Shown in pieces: positions 1 through 6,867 of a DNA stretch of 13,956 nt. The translations under genes were made by a program, and so were the position numbers. Below the pieces are notes generated by a model, which did no database searches, was not told the DNA's origin, and saw only the letters and a list, made by a program, of their open reading frames with translations. This DNA is from an uncultured Faecalibacterium sp. GTDB taxonomy: Bacteria; Bacillota; Clostridia; Oscillospirales; Ruminococcaceae. Within the stretch, counting starts at the first letter, position 1, and every line of letters begins with the position of its first letter. The stretch lies in contig CAKTCY010000056.1 of assembly GCA_934540955.1 (NCBI GenBank), forward strand, positions 1 to 13,956, read 5' to 3'.

Positions 1-1
1 T

Positions 2-30
2 ATTTTACCACAGAAGCGGTTTTTTGTCAA
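2..30 (-). promoter_or_regulatory. Leftward sigma-A-type promoter, proximal copy of a tandem pair
   Basis: Read on the minus strand, a perfect -35 TTGACA (25-30) is followed after exactly 17 bp by a -10 TAAAAT (2-7). The spacer ends in TGTGG and the region upstream of the -35 is rich in A-tracts (about 31-58), like an UP element. Transcription would start at or just beyond the left edge, so the gene served is outside the window. The same module recurs at 187-215. Both boxes are seen directly; the rRNA-type role is inference. Confidence 0.72.
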
Positions 31-186
31 GCACTTTTTTGAGAAGCTTTTGAACTTTTCTGAACTTGGAGCGCTTCATACATCTCAGTGTCAACTGGTG
101 TTTTTCAGCGTCTATTGGTTCTTTTCAAGGGCTTCCTGCTGAGGCTTCAGAAGTCATTCTTTTGTCTCAGCGCTTGGCGCTCAAGT

Positions 187-215
187 ATAATACCACACCC
201 CGGCAATCTTGTCAA
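187..215 (-). promoter_or_regulatory. Leftward sigma-A-type promoter, distal copy of a tandem pair
   Basis: The minus strand carries a perfect -35 TTGACA (210-215), a 17-bp spacer (193-209) and a -10 TATTAT (187-192). A-tracts lie upstream of the -35 (216-245), resembling an UP element. It sits about 80 bp beyond the pheT terminator, so it is not a pheST promoter but starts a new leftward transcript. The predicted start (about 180) falls in a small dyad, AGCGC-TTG-GCGCT at 169-181. Two such near-consensus promoters in tandem are typical of rRNA operons in Firmicutes. Confidence 0.78.
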
Positions 216-292
216 CACTTTTTTGACATCTTTTTTAAAAGAAAATTGAGTTTACTTCACTTATATTATCATTACTTCCCTCTTCCCCATAC

Positions 293-325
293 AAAAAGGC
301 CGTCCATGCACTGCACAGACGGCCT
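293..325 (-). terminator. Intrinsic terminator of the pheS-pheT transcript
   Basis: On the minus strand a 7-bp GC-rich stem (GGCCGTC at 318-324 pairing with GACGGCC at 298-304) closes a 13-nt loop containing TGCA repeats. It is followed by five T residues (plus-strand A run 293-297). It begins about 33 bp after the pheT stop codon and is oriented correctly to end that transcript before the leftward promoter at 187-215. Confidence 0.85.
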
Positions 326-357
326 CGGGTCTATATAATTACTTATATAATAAGCTT

Positions 358-2769
358 TTAGCGGATCTCGATACCCAGCTTGAACTTCAGGTTGCCGAGG
401 ATCTTCTTGACCACGCGTTCCACTTCCTCAGCGGAAACTTCCTTCTTGGGGTCAGACAGGGACAGGCTGAAGGCCATGCTCTTCTTGCCCTCACCGAGGT
501 TTGCACCGCGATAGATATCGAACAGCTTGACCTCGCTGACCAGCGGGCTGGCCTTGCGGATGGTCTCCTCGATCTCGCCGCAGGACACAGCCTCGCCGCA
601 GACCAGAGCCAGATCGCGTTTGACAGGTGCATAGGGGCTGAGGGGCTTATAGCGCAGCTCGCCCTCTACGCAGGACATCAGTGCCTCGTAGTCCAGCTCG
701 CCCAGATAGATGTTCTGGCTGTCCTTCTGCTCCTTGGCGATCTCCAGCTCGGCGTTGATCTCGTTGGCAAGCTTGCCGAACACGCCCAGACGCTTGCCGT
801 TGCAATACACGGCGGCGCTGATGCCGGGGTGCAGCCATGCTGCGGTCTCGCGCTGATAGTCGAAGGTCAGGCCAAAGCCGGCTGCCAGTGCCTCCAGTGC
901 GCCCTTGACGGTGAAGAAGTCCTCCTCGGGGCCAAAAGCACCGATGCAGAGGGTCTGACGCTCGTGGGGGTGCTCATTGATGGGCAGCTCCTTGGCCAGA
1001 TAGACCGGTGCCATCTCGAACAGGCGACCCTCGACGTTGCCCTTTTTCAGGTTGTCCACGATGACGTTCAGCATGGAGGGGGTCAGCAGGGTGCGCATGA
1101 TGGACAGGTTCTCGCTGATGGGGTTCAGGATGCGGATGGCCTTGCGGGCCTCGTCCTCAGCAGGGATATGCAGCATATCCAGCTCGGCGCCAGAGTAGAA
1201 GGCCAGCGTGGAGGCCTCGTAGAAGCCCTGTGCAGCCAGCAGACGCTTGGTCTTGAGCTGCTGCTTCTGGTCGTAGTTCAGGCCGCCGTTGGTGACCGAG
1301 GCAGTGTTCAGGAAGGTGGGCACGATATGGTCGTAGCCGTACTCACGGATGACCTCCTCGGCCAGATCCGGGAAGCTTTCCACGTCATCGCGGTACAGGG
1401 GTGCGGACACATCCCAGCTGCCATCGGCCTGTACGTCCACGGTGAACTCCAGACGCTGCAGAATGTCGATCATGGTCTGGTCGGGCACAGTGATGCCCAG
1501 CACGCCGCAGATCTTAGCCGGGGTGGTGACGATGTGCTTGCGCTCCAGCGGGCGACCATCGGTCAGGTCGTACTCCAGTGTAGTGATATCACCGCAATCC
1601 AGCTGCTGGATCAGGTGCAGAGCACGTGCCAGACCCAGCTGCGGAGAGTAGCGATCCACGCCCTTTTCGTAGCGGGCAGAGGAATCGCTGTTCTGACCCA
1701 GTGCGCGGCTGGTTTTACGCACGCTGTCGCGGGCAAAGGTAGCGCACTCGAACAGCAGGCTGGTCGTGTTATCGTCCATGCCGGAGTTTGCGCCGCCCAT
1801 GATACCGGCCAGTGCCACCGGCTTTTCGGCATCGCAGATGACCAGATTGTTGGGGTTCAGGGTGAATTCCTTCTCGTCCAGCGTGACGATCTTTTCGCCC
1901 TCGTGGGCGCGGCGCACATCAATGGTGCGGCCGGCGACCTTGTTCAGGTCAAAGGCGTGCATTGGCTGACCCATCTCCAGCAGGGTGTGGTTGGTGATAT
2001 CCACCACGTTGCTGATAGAGCGCAGACCGCACAACGCCAGATGGCGCTTCATCCAGCGGGGAGACTCGCCCATGCGGATGTTGCGGACATAGTGTGCCAT
2101 GTAGCGGGGGCACAGCTCCGGTGCCTCCACCTTGACGGTGATGGGAGCGTCCGGCTCGCAGACGGCCTTGTAGTCCATGGCGGGCATATGCAGGGGCTTG
2201 CCCAGAACCGCAGCCACCTCGCGGGCAATGCCCAGAACGGACTGGCAGTCCGGGCGGTTGGCGGTGATGGAGATATCAAAGATGTAGTCATCCAGACCCA
2301 CCACGGGGGCGATGTCGGTGCCGGGGACAGAATCCTCGGGCAGGATGAGCAGGCCATAGACCTCAGAGCCCGGGAACAGGTCATCGTTCAGACCCAGCTC
2401 TGCGCCGGAGCACAGCATACCGTTGGACTCCACGCCCTGCATCTTGCGGGCCTTGATGGTGATGCCGCCGGGCAGAGTGGAGCCATCCAGTGCGGTGGGC
2501 ACGCAATCGCCCAGCTTCATGTTGGCGGCACCGGTGCTGATGCGGATCTCGTGGCCGTAGGCGCCGCAGTCCACCACACACTTGGTCAGGTGGGTGCCCT
2601 CCTGCTTTTCCATCTCCACGATCTTGCCGACGACCACCTTGCTGATGCCGGCATCCAGCGGGATCAATTCTTCCACCTCGAAGCCGCAGGAGAACAGCTT
2701 CTCCTCCAGTTCCTGTGCGGTAACATCGATATCAACGAATTCTTTTAACCAACTGAAAGGTACTTTCAT
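358..2769 (-). CDS. pheT: Phenylalanine--tRNA ligase beta subunit
   Basis: This is the large subunit of the cytoplasmic (alpha-beta)2 phenylalanyl-tRNA synthetase, which charges tRNA-Phe with phenylalanine using ATP. The beta chain recognises the tRNA and carries the editing site that hydrolyses Tyr-tRNA-Phe. The protein has 803 residues, close to the usual ~800. In order it shows an EMAP/OB-like tRNA-binding domain (about 40-150), the B3/B4 editing domain (about 215-385, with GQPMHAFD at 267-274, AGIMGG at 321-326 and RYEKGVD at 366-372), the B5 helical DNA-binding-like domain (about 407-476), a catalytic-like core (about 490-690) and a C-terminal ferredoxin-fold anticodon-binding domain (about 710-803, beginning PYAPVKRDLAL). 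The ATG at 2769 has an AGGGGAG ribosome binding site. It lies 18 bp after pheS in the same transcript and is followed by a terminator. No anomaly was seen. Confidence 0.98.
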   Translation of the reverse strand: MKVPFSWLKEFVDIDVTAQELEEKLFSCGFEVEELIPLDAGISKVVVGKIVEMEKQEGTHLTKCVVDCGAYGHEIRISTGAANMKLGDCVPTALDGSTLPGGITIKARKMQGVESNGMLCSGAELGLNDDLFPGSEVYGLLILPEDSVPGTDIAPVVGLDDYIFDISITANRPDCQSVLGIAREVAAVLGKPLHMPAMDYKAVCEPDAPITVKVEAPELCPRYMAHYVRNIRMGESPRWMKRHLALCGLRSISNVVDITNHTLLEMGQPMHAFDLNKVAGRTIDVRRAHEGEKIVTLDEKEFTLNPNNLVICDAEKPVALAGIMGGANSGMDDNTTSLLFECATFARDSVRKTSRALGQNSDSSARYEKGVDRYSPQLGLARALHLIQQLDCGDITTLEYDLTDGRPLERKHIVTTPAKICGVLGITVPDQTMIDILQRLEFTVDVQADGSWDVSAPLYRDDVESFPDLAEEVIREYGYDHIVPTFLNTASVTNGGLNYDQKQQLKTKRLLAAQGFYEASTLAFYSGAELDMLHIPAEDEARKAIRILNPISENLSIMRTLLTPSMLNVIVDNLKKGNVEGRLFEMAPVYLAKELPINEHPHERQTLCIGAFGPEEDFFTVKGALEALAAGFGLTFDYQRETAAWLHPGISAAVYCNGKRLGVFGKLANEINAELEIAKEQKDSQNIYLGELDYEALMSCVEGELRYKPLSPYAPVKRDLALVCGEAVSCGEIEETIRKASPLVSEVKLFDIYRGANLGEGKKSMAFSLSLSDPKKEVSAEEVERVVKKILGNLKFKLGIEIR

Positions 2770-2787
2770 TGTTTGTTCTCTCCCCTC

Positions 2788-3810
2788 TTATTCGTGGAAC
2801 TGCTTGAGGAACTGCAGATTATTCTCGAACATCAGACCAATGTTGTTGATGCCGTACTTCAGCATGGCGATACGCTCGATGCCGATGCCGAAGGCGAAGC
2901 CGGAGTACTCGTCCGGGTCAATGTTGCAGTTTTCCAGCACCTTACGGTTGACAACGCCGCCGCCCAGCACCTCGATCCAGCCGGTGTGCTTGCACAGAGG
3001 GCAGCCCTTGCCGTGGCACTCGAAGCAGCTTACGTCCACCTCCACGCTGGGCTCGGTGAACGGGAAGTAGGAGGGACGCAGACGGGTGCGGGTGTCGGCA
3101 CCAAACAGCTTCTGCACGAAGGTGTTCAGTGCGCCCTGCAGGTCGCCCAGCGTGATGCCCTTATCCACGACCAGCCCTTCCATCTGGTGGAACATGGGGC
3201 TGTGGGTAGCGTCCGAGTCAGAGCGGAACACGCGGCCGGGGATCAGCACCTTGATGGGCGGCTTCTGGCTGTCCATGGTGCGGATCTGGCCACCGGAGGT
3301 CTGGGTGCGCAGCAGGAATTCATCGGACAGATAGAAGGTATCCTGCATATCGCGGGCGGGGTGATCCTTGGGCACGTTCAGACGGGTGAAGTTGTGGTCG
3401 TCATCCTCGATCTCCGGGGCATCTGCCACAGCAAAGCCCATGCCGGAGAACACGTCGATGATCTGGTTGGTGACCAGCGTCAACGGGTGCAGACCACCCA
3501 CGGGGCGGGTCTTGGCGGGCAGGGTGATATCCACCGTCTCGGCGGCGTTGCGGGCAGCAAGTTCTGCCTGCTTCACGGTCTCGGCGGCGGCATCGTAGTC
3601 TGCCTGCACCTTCTGCTTGAGTTCGTTGATGATCTTGCCCATGGCGGGGCGCTCCTCCGGCGCAACGGTGCGCAGGTTCTTCATCAGGGCAGGGATCTTG
3701 CCGTTTTTGCTGAGGTATTCCTGCCAGAAGGAAGCCAGCGTCTCCTTGCTGGACACCTGACCAAGGCTTTCAGCGGCCTGCTTGGCCAGCTCATCGATCA
3801 TTGCTTGCAT
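2788..3810 (-). CDS. pheS: Phenylalanine--tRNA ligase alpha subunit
   Basis: This catalytic subunit of phenylalanyl-tRNA synthetase forms phenylalanyl-adenylate and transfers Phe to tRNA. The 340-residue protein (B. subtilis homologue about 344) begins with a charged helical arm (about 1-95) expected to form the tRNA-binding coiled coil. The class II synthetase core follows: motif 1 near 107-126, motif 2 at 193-212 (RVFRSDSDATHSPMFHQMEG, with the catalytic Arg) and motif 3 at 304-317 (GFAFGIGIERIAML). Four cysteines at 262, 265, 270 and 273 (CFEC...CPLC) form a possible zinc knuckle, seen in many Firmicutes PheS proteins. The ATG at 3810 is preceded by AAGGAGAG. The gene is first in the pheS-pheT operon and lies directly behind a Phe T-box leader, so expression should rise when uncharged tRNA-Phe accumulates. 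Confidence 0.98.
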   Translation of the reverse strand: MQAMIDELAKQAAESLGQVSSKETLASFWQEYLSKNGKIPALMKNLRTVAPEERPAMGKIINELKQKVQADYDAAAETVKQAELAARNAAETVDITLPAKTRPVGGLHPLTLVTNQIIDVFSGMGFAVADAPEIEDDDHNFTRLNVPKDHPARDMQDTFYLSDEFLLRTQTSGGQIRTMDSQKPPIKVLIPGRVFRSDSDATHSPMFHQMEGLVVDKGITLGDLQGALNTFVQKLFGADTRTRLRPSYFPFTEPSVEVDVSCFECHGKGCPLCKHTGWIEVLGGGVVNRKVLENCNIDPDEYSGFAFGIGIERIAMLKYGINNIGLMFENNLQFLKQFHE

Positions 3811-3852
3811 GGATTTTCTCTCCTTTATTCTTTGTGTTCATGGAGCGGAGTA

Positions 3853-3905
3853 CAACAAAAAAGCTCCGTCCCCTGCCCGACTGCTCAGGCAAAAGGGACG
3901 AAGCT
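3853..3905 (-). terminator. Regulated intrinsic terminator of the pheS T-box
   Basis: On the minus strand AGCTTCGTCCC (3895-3905) pairs with GGGACGGAGCT (3862-3872) with one mismatch. The loop contains its own GC-rich inner pairing (GCCTGA...TCGGGC). It is followed by a T-rich tract, TTTTTTGTT. The CGTCCC strand is the same segment expected to pair with the GGG of the T-box sequence in the antiterminator, giving the usual mutually exclusive structures. Confidence 0.9.
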
Positions 3906-4130
3906 GTAACCATTTCTGCTCCGCGGTACCACCCGGTTTCCGTCCGCACAAGGGCAGACGGCGCTCAAACGCCGTAACGGGGCGCAACCGTTCTGTGCTA
4001 ATAGATGCACCCGCACCGTTCGCGCAGACCGCTCGGGAGCGAACTTCAGCCCCTGCCGCACATGGAAGCCCTTTCAGCCGGTGAAGCTTCTCTCTTTGCC
4101 GTGCAGGCAGCGCCTACTCTCTCCGTCGCT
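3853..4130 (-). ncRNA. T-box riboswitch leader sensing tRNA-Phe, upstream of pheS
   Basis: On the minus strand this untranslated leader contains the hallmarks of a T-box in order. They are a Stem I start with GAGAGTAGG (AGTA loop-E-like motif, about 4114-4122), an apical hairpin GAAGC/GCTTC, the specifier segment GAAG-TTC-GCTCCCGAG with TTC at 4041-4043, and the 14-nt T-box sequence GGGTGGTACCGCGG (3921-3934). A terminator that competes with the antiterminator comes last (3853-3905). TTC is a Phe codon and matches the downstream genes. The TGGT in the T-box bulge would pair with an ACCA acceptor end, consistent with the A discriminator of tRNA-Phe. Uncharged tRNA-Phe should stabilise the antiterminator and allow pheST transcription. 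The exact pairing of Stems II-III was not modelled. The leader fills most of the gene-free 3811-4156 gap. Confidence 0.95.
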
Positions 4131-4156
4131 GCGTTTGGTAATATGATAACCAAGAG

Positions 4157-5284
4157 CTATGTTACCACATTTTGCGGCGGTTTGCAAGCCGCTGAGCAGT
4201 TTTTGTTTGCCGGAGCTGCATTTTGCGTCCTTTTTCCGGTCAGGCGGCAGGCCTCGCAGGCCGTGATGCAGCACACCGCGAACACCAGCAGGGCGCAATC
4301 TGTCGGCACCCGCTGCATGGGCACCACCCGGGCGCACAGGGTATTGAAGCTTTCCACAGCGCTCTGCGGCAAGCCCAGATAAAACAGCGCCAGCGAAAGC
4401 GGCAGGTGCAGCACCCTGCCCCACAGCAAGGGTTTGAACGAGACCTCCGGCGGGCAGAGGGTGCGCACCTGCAGCAGCACCGAAGCGCCCTGCACGCTGA
4501 GCGCGGCGCAGCACAGCCCGCTTGCCCATAAACCGGTGCGGGCAGCGTAGTCACAGCCGGAGCACACCTCCAGCAGCATCGCCGGAAAGGGCGCAAGCGC
4601 TGCGGGCAGCAGCAGCCCGCAGCCTGCCGCCAGCAGCCGGAAATACAGCACAAAGCCGCACAATTTCAAGTAGGTCACCGCCGCCTGTGCAAGGATGGCA
4701 TCCAGCGCCGGCGGCGGTGCTGCTTGCAAGGCGGCGGGCGGTACGGGCAAGGGCTCCGTTCTACCCTTACCGCAGACACGGCAGAGCAGTGCCGCCGTCA
4801 GCCAGCCCGCCAGCACCTGTGCGGCAAACAGGCACACCCCCGCCGTGCGGCTGCCCAGCAGCTGCTCCCCTACGGTCAGGATGACAAAGGACGGCCCGGA
4901 GCAGATACAGGCGGGCAACAGGGCCGAAGCCTCCTGCGGGGTCAGCTCTCTGCTGCGGACTGCCTCGGCAGCAGCGGCGGCAGCGGGTGCAAAGCCGCCC
5001 ACAAGGCCGATGAGCAGCACACTGCCCGCGCTACGGCTGCGCAGACCGATGCAGCGCACCACCGGCCAGAGCAGCACGCCCAGCACCTCGCCCACACCGC
5101 TGCGCATGATGAGCGCCGACACCACCAGAAACGGAAACAGCGACACCAGCAACGGCCCGCCGCAGAGCGCAAGACCCTGCCGCAAAGCTTCCGCACAGGT
5201 CTGCGGCGCGGCAAATACCAGCGCCGCCGTGGCTGCACCCAGTAAAAAAAGCCCCGGATACAGCGGTTTGCAGCTTTTACTCAT
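4157..5284 (-). CDS. ylbJ: YlbJ-like sporulation integral membrane protein (nucleoside-recognition/Gate domain)
   Basis: This 375-residue polytopic membrane protein resembles YlbJ, a sigma-E-controlled sporulation protein of Bacillus whose biochemical function is unresolved. It carries Gate (nucleoside recognition) repeats related to transporters. Supporting segments are the arginine-rich cytoplasmic stretch RCIGLRSRSAG before a glycine-rich helix (IGLVGGFAP), the RELTPQEASALLPACICSGPSFVILTVG block (about 119-147) and repeated hydrophobic helices. A longer frame starts at 5389, but ATG 5284 is preferred: AGGGGGAGGG (5292-5301) lies 7 bp upstream and the hydrophobic protein begins right after it. 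The chain has about 24 cysteines, including LCC, VCC and ACEAC clusters, which is unusual. It is divergent from yqfC-yqfD, another sporulation-associated pair. Family assignment is fairly firm. Activity in this organism is unknown, and it may be a retained gene in a non-sporulating lineage. Confidence 0.82.
   Translation of the reverse strand: MSKSCKPLYPGLFLLGAATAALVFAAPQTCAEALRQGLALCGGPLLVSLFPFLVVSALIMRSGVGEVLGVLLWPVVRCIGLRSRSAGSVLLIGLVGGFAPAAAAAAEAVRSRELTPQEASALLPACICSGPSFVILTVGEQLLGSRTAGVCLFAAQVLAGWLTAALLCRVCGKGRTEPLPVPPAALQAAPPPALDAILAQAAVTYLKLCGFVLYFRLLAAGCGLLLPAALAPFPAMLLEVCSGCDYAARTGLWASGLCCAALSVQGASVLLQVRTLCPPEVSFKPLLWGRVLHLPLSLALFYLGLPQSAVESFNTLCARVVPMQRVPTDCALLVFAVCCITACEACRLTGKRTQNAAPANKNCSAACKPPQNVVT
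4159..4187 (-). promoter_or_regulatory. Promoter of the pheS T-box leader, inside the end of ylbJ
   Basis: On the minus strand a -35 TTGCAA (4182-4187) is separated by 17 bp from a -10 TAACAT (4159-4164). This predicts a start near 4152, about 20 nt before T-box Stem I. The promoter lies within the last codons of ylbJ and the -10 touches its stop codon, so pheST has its own start although no terminator is visible after ylbJ. An alternative -10, TATCAT (4143-4148), has no good -35. Confidence 0.6.
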
Positions 5285-5313
5285 AAGCACGCCCTCCCCC
5301 TCCATATATATGG
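5281..5313. promoter_or_regulatory. Perfect 12-bp palindrome in the ylbJ/yqfC divergent promoter region
   Basis: CCATATATATGG at 5302-5313 is a perfect palindrome, the most AT-rich spot between the two divergent genes. On the plus strand CATATATAT preceded at 15 bp by TCATAAG (5281-5287) resembles the CATA-type -10 and ATA-type -35 of the sporulation factor sigma-E. On the minus strand the same palindrome has GTACATT (5329-5335) at 16 bp. It could instead be a repressor operator. YlbJ, YqfC and YqfD belong to the sigma-E regulon in Bacillus (known), but the sites here are only approximate matches. No sigma-A promoter was recognised. Confidence 0.35.
5292..5301 (-). promoter_or_regulatory. Ribosome binding site fixing the ylbJ start
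   Basis: On the minus strand AGGGGGAGGG ends 7 bp before the ATG at 5284. An upstream in-frame ATG (5303-5305) lies within the ATGGAGGGGG stretch and has no comparable site before it, so the shorter protein is favoured. Confidence 0.65.
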
Positions 5314-5360
5314 AAGCATGGGCTGTGCAATGTACAAAGCGCGGGACGGGAGGGACAAAG

Positions 5361-5648
5361 ATGGCCAGAGCACACCACGACCGGCGCACCCCGGGCGACT
5401 GGCTGCGCGGGCTGTTCCGACAGCCGCCGCCCGGGTTTTACAGCCGCCCTGCCGTATACCTGAGCGGCGACCGGATGGAGATAGAGCATTTTTGCACGGT
5501 GTTGTTTTTTGATGAAAATAAACTGTGCCTGAGGCTGGCGAAGGGGCGGTTCACGGTATACGGCAGCGGGCTGCGCATCTGCACCCTGACCGCCGCCCGG
5601 CTGACGGTGCAGGGGCAGTTTTTGCGCACCGATTTTTCCGATGATTAG
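5361..5648 (+). CDS. yqfC: YabP/YqfC-family sporulation protein
   Basis: This 95-residue protein matches the small YqfC family (B. subtilis about 93 residues). After a basic N-terminus comes the family pattern from about residue 30: RPAVYLSGDRMEIEHFCTVLFFDENKL, then the hydrophobic-alternating KGRFTVYGSGLRICTL and LTVQGQFLRTDF. YqfC is expressed under sigma-E in the mother cell in Bacillus and is needed for efficient sporulation. Its molecular role is not established. The frame is open far upstream, but ATG 5361 has GGGAGG 7 bp before it and gives the family length. The stop codon TAG (5646-5648) is part of the yqfD ribosome binding site TAGGAGG, so the two genes are translationally adjacent. 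The usual downstream neighbour phoH is absent. Confidence 0.85.
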   Translation: MARAHHDRRTPGDWLRGLFRQPPPGFYSRPAVYLSGDRMEIEHFCTVLFFDENKLCLRLAKGRFTVYGSGLRICTLTAARLTVQGQFLRTDFSDD

Positions 5649-5657
5649 GAGGCCGCC

Positions 5658-6794
5658 ATGGAAGCTGCAAGCCTTTGGGCGGGGGTGCGCTTTACCGCCC
5701 GGAACGGCAGCCCCGAGGCGCTTTTGACCGATGCCGCCGGGCAAGGGCTGCATTTGTATGGTATTTCTTCCCTGCCCGGGGGCTTTTGCGCCCATTGTGC
5801 CGCGTGGCAATACCGGCGGCTGGCCGCACTTGCCCGGCACAGGCGGGTGCGGCTGCGGATAGAAAAACGGCAGGGGTTCTATTTTTTGCTGCGTCCGCTG
5901 CTGCGGCACAAGGGGCTTTGGGTTGGGCTGGCCGCTTGGGGGCTGGTGCTGGTCTGGCTGCAAGGGCTTATATGGGCGGTGGACTACGGCAGCCTGACCA
6001 CCGGGCAACGGGCACGGGCGGGTGCGGTGCTGCGCAGCTGCGGTTTACAGCCCGGCACTGCCGTAACCGAAGAGCTGCTGCGCACCGGAGAGTATGCCCT
6101 GCTGGAAAGCGGCGAGTTCTCGTGGGCAAGCCTGAATTTTGAAAAAGGGCGGCTTGCGGTGGAAGCCGCCCCTGCCCGCGCCCGGCCTGAGATCGCCGCA
6201 GGCACTCTGCACGGACTGCGGGCAAAGTACAATGGGACGGTGCTGCGTACAAATCTTACCAGCGGCACCATGCTGGTAGCCCCCGGGCAGACTGTGGAGG
6301 CCGGACAGGGGTTGATTGGTACGGCACGCAGCGAGCGGGACGGCACCTTGATCTTTGCCCCGGCGGCAGGCACGGTGGTGGCACAGCTGGAATGGCAGAC
6401 AGAACAGAGCGTTTCGCTGGCGGAGACTCTGCCGCAGCTGACCGACGAAAACAAAACAAATTACCGGCTATTTTTTGCGGGGCACTCTGTCGCGCTCCTT
6501 CCTTCCGCGCCCGATGGGGACGGGCTGTGCCGCACCCGGCATCTGCAATTAGAGGTTTTCGGTCTGCCCCTGCCCTGCGCAGTGGAGGAGACCACCTTTT
6601 ACGGGCAGCAGCAGGAGACGATGTACCGCACCGAAGCGCAGGCGCTTGTGCTGGCGCGGCTGCAGGGGCTGCGGGCGCTGCACGATGCTTTCCCGGATGC
6701 GGAGATCTTCGCCCGCCGGGAAGCGTGCACCGTGCAGGAGGATACCCTGCACTACAATGCCGTGTATACCGTGGCGGCAGATATCTGCACATAG
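5658..6794 (+). CDS. yqfD: Sporulation protein YqfD
   Basis: This 378-residue protein matches YqfD (about 398 in B. subtilis), a membrane-anchored protein of sporulating Firmicutes whose mechanism is unresolved. The N-terminal soluble part (1-84) keeps the family outline: a glycine-containing beta segment, GLHLYGISSLPGGFCAHC and RRVRLRIEKRQGFYFLLRPLLRHKG. One transmembrane helix follows (about 86-107, ending LIWAVDYG). The large extracytoplasmic domain carries FSWASLNFEKGRLAVEA (about 154-170), the equivalent of the family's Wv.v...G..l.v.v segment. A barrel-sandwich-like stretch GTMLVAPGQTVEAGQGLIGTA (203-223) follows. ATG 5658 has TAGGAGG 5 bp upstream, overlapping the yqfC stop. The gene ends the operon and is followed by a perfect 15-bp hairpin. 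No truncation or frameshift is seen. Confidence 0.88.
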   Translation: MEAASLWAGVRFTARNGSPEALLTDAAGQGLHLYGISSLPGGFCAHCAAWQYRRLAALARHRRVRLRIEKRQGFYFLLRPLLRHKGLWVGLAAWGLVLVWLQGLIWAVDYGSLTTGQRARAGAVLRSCGLQPGTAVTEELLRTGEYALLESGEFSWASLNFEKGRLAVEAAPARARPEIAAGTLHGLRAKYNGTVLRTNLTSGTMLVAPGQTVEAGQGLIGTARSERDGTLIFAPAAGTVVAQLEWQTEQSVSLAETLPQLTDENKTNYRLFFAGHSVALLPSAPDGDGLCRTRHLQLEVFGLPLPCAVEETTFYGQQQETMYRTEAQALVLARLQGLRALHDAFPDAEIFARREACTVQEDTLHYNAVYTVAADICT

Positions 6795-6867
6795 AAAAAG
6801 GCGGAAGATTTGAAATGGTCTCTGCTTTGCTTTGACCATGTTTAGCGGAAAGATTATTTTTTATTTA

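Larger units (their letters stand above)
1..238 (-). repeat. Imperfect direct repeat carrying the two promoter modules
   Basis: The roughly 50-bp stretch at 1-52 recurs imperfectly at 186-238. On the minus strand both copies read TCAAAAAAGT, then one or two bases, TTGACA, a 17-bp spacer ending in TGTGG, and an AT-rich -10 box. The -10 boxes are 185 bp apart. The DNA between the copies (about 53-185) has no convincing gene and no other complete promoter. The repetition extends beyond the -35 and -10 boxes into the upstream A-tracts and the end of the spacer, which suggests duplication or common selection of a whole promoter. Confidence 0.6.

Noticed and set aside
66..94. A third minus-strand TTGACA (89-94) between the tandem promoters
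   Set aside because: At 16-18 bp spacing the would-be -10 is CTCCAA or similar, so there is no usable promoter.
66..338. Possible 90-residue plus-strand gene at the left edge
   Set aside because: It has no ribosome binding site, overlaps a leftward promoter and the pheT terminator, and its protein looks like translated AT-rich intergenic DNA.
829..2748. Long plus-strand open frame (639 codons) antisense to pheT
   Set aside because: It lies wholly opposite a conserved synthetase gene. Its translation is rich in His/Gln/Ala/Val/Gly as expected from the complement of a GC-biased codon pattern, and it has no recognisable domain.
2773..3909. Plus-strand open frame of 378 codons opposite pheS and the T-box end
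   Set aside because: It is antisense to pheS and runs into the riboswitch terminator; the protein sequence is unrecognisable.
5285..5389. Longer N-terminus for YlbJ starting at 5389
   Set aside because: It would run through the palindrome and the strong ribosome binding site of the shorter form and overlap the yqfC start; the added residues do not resemble the family.
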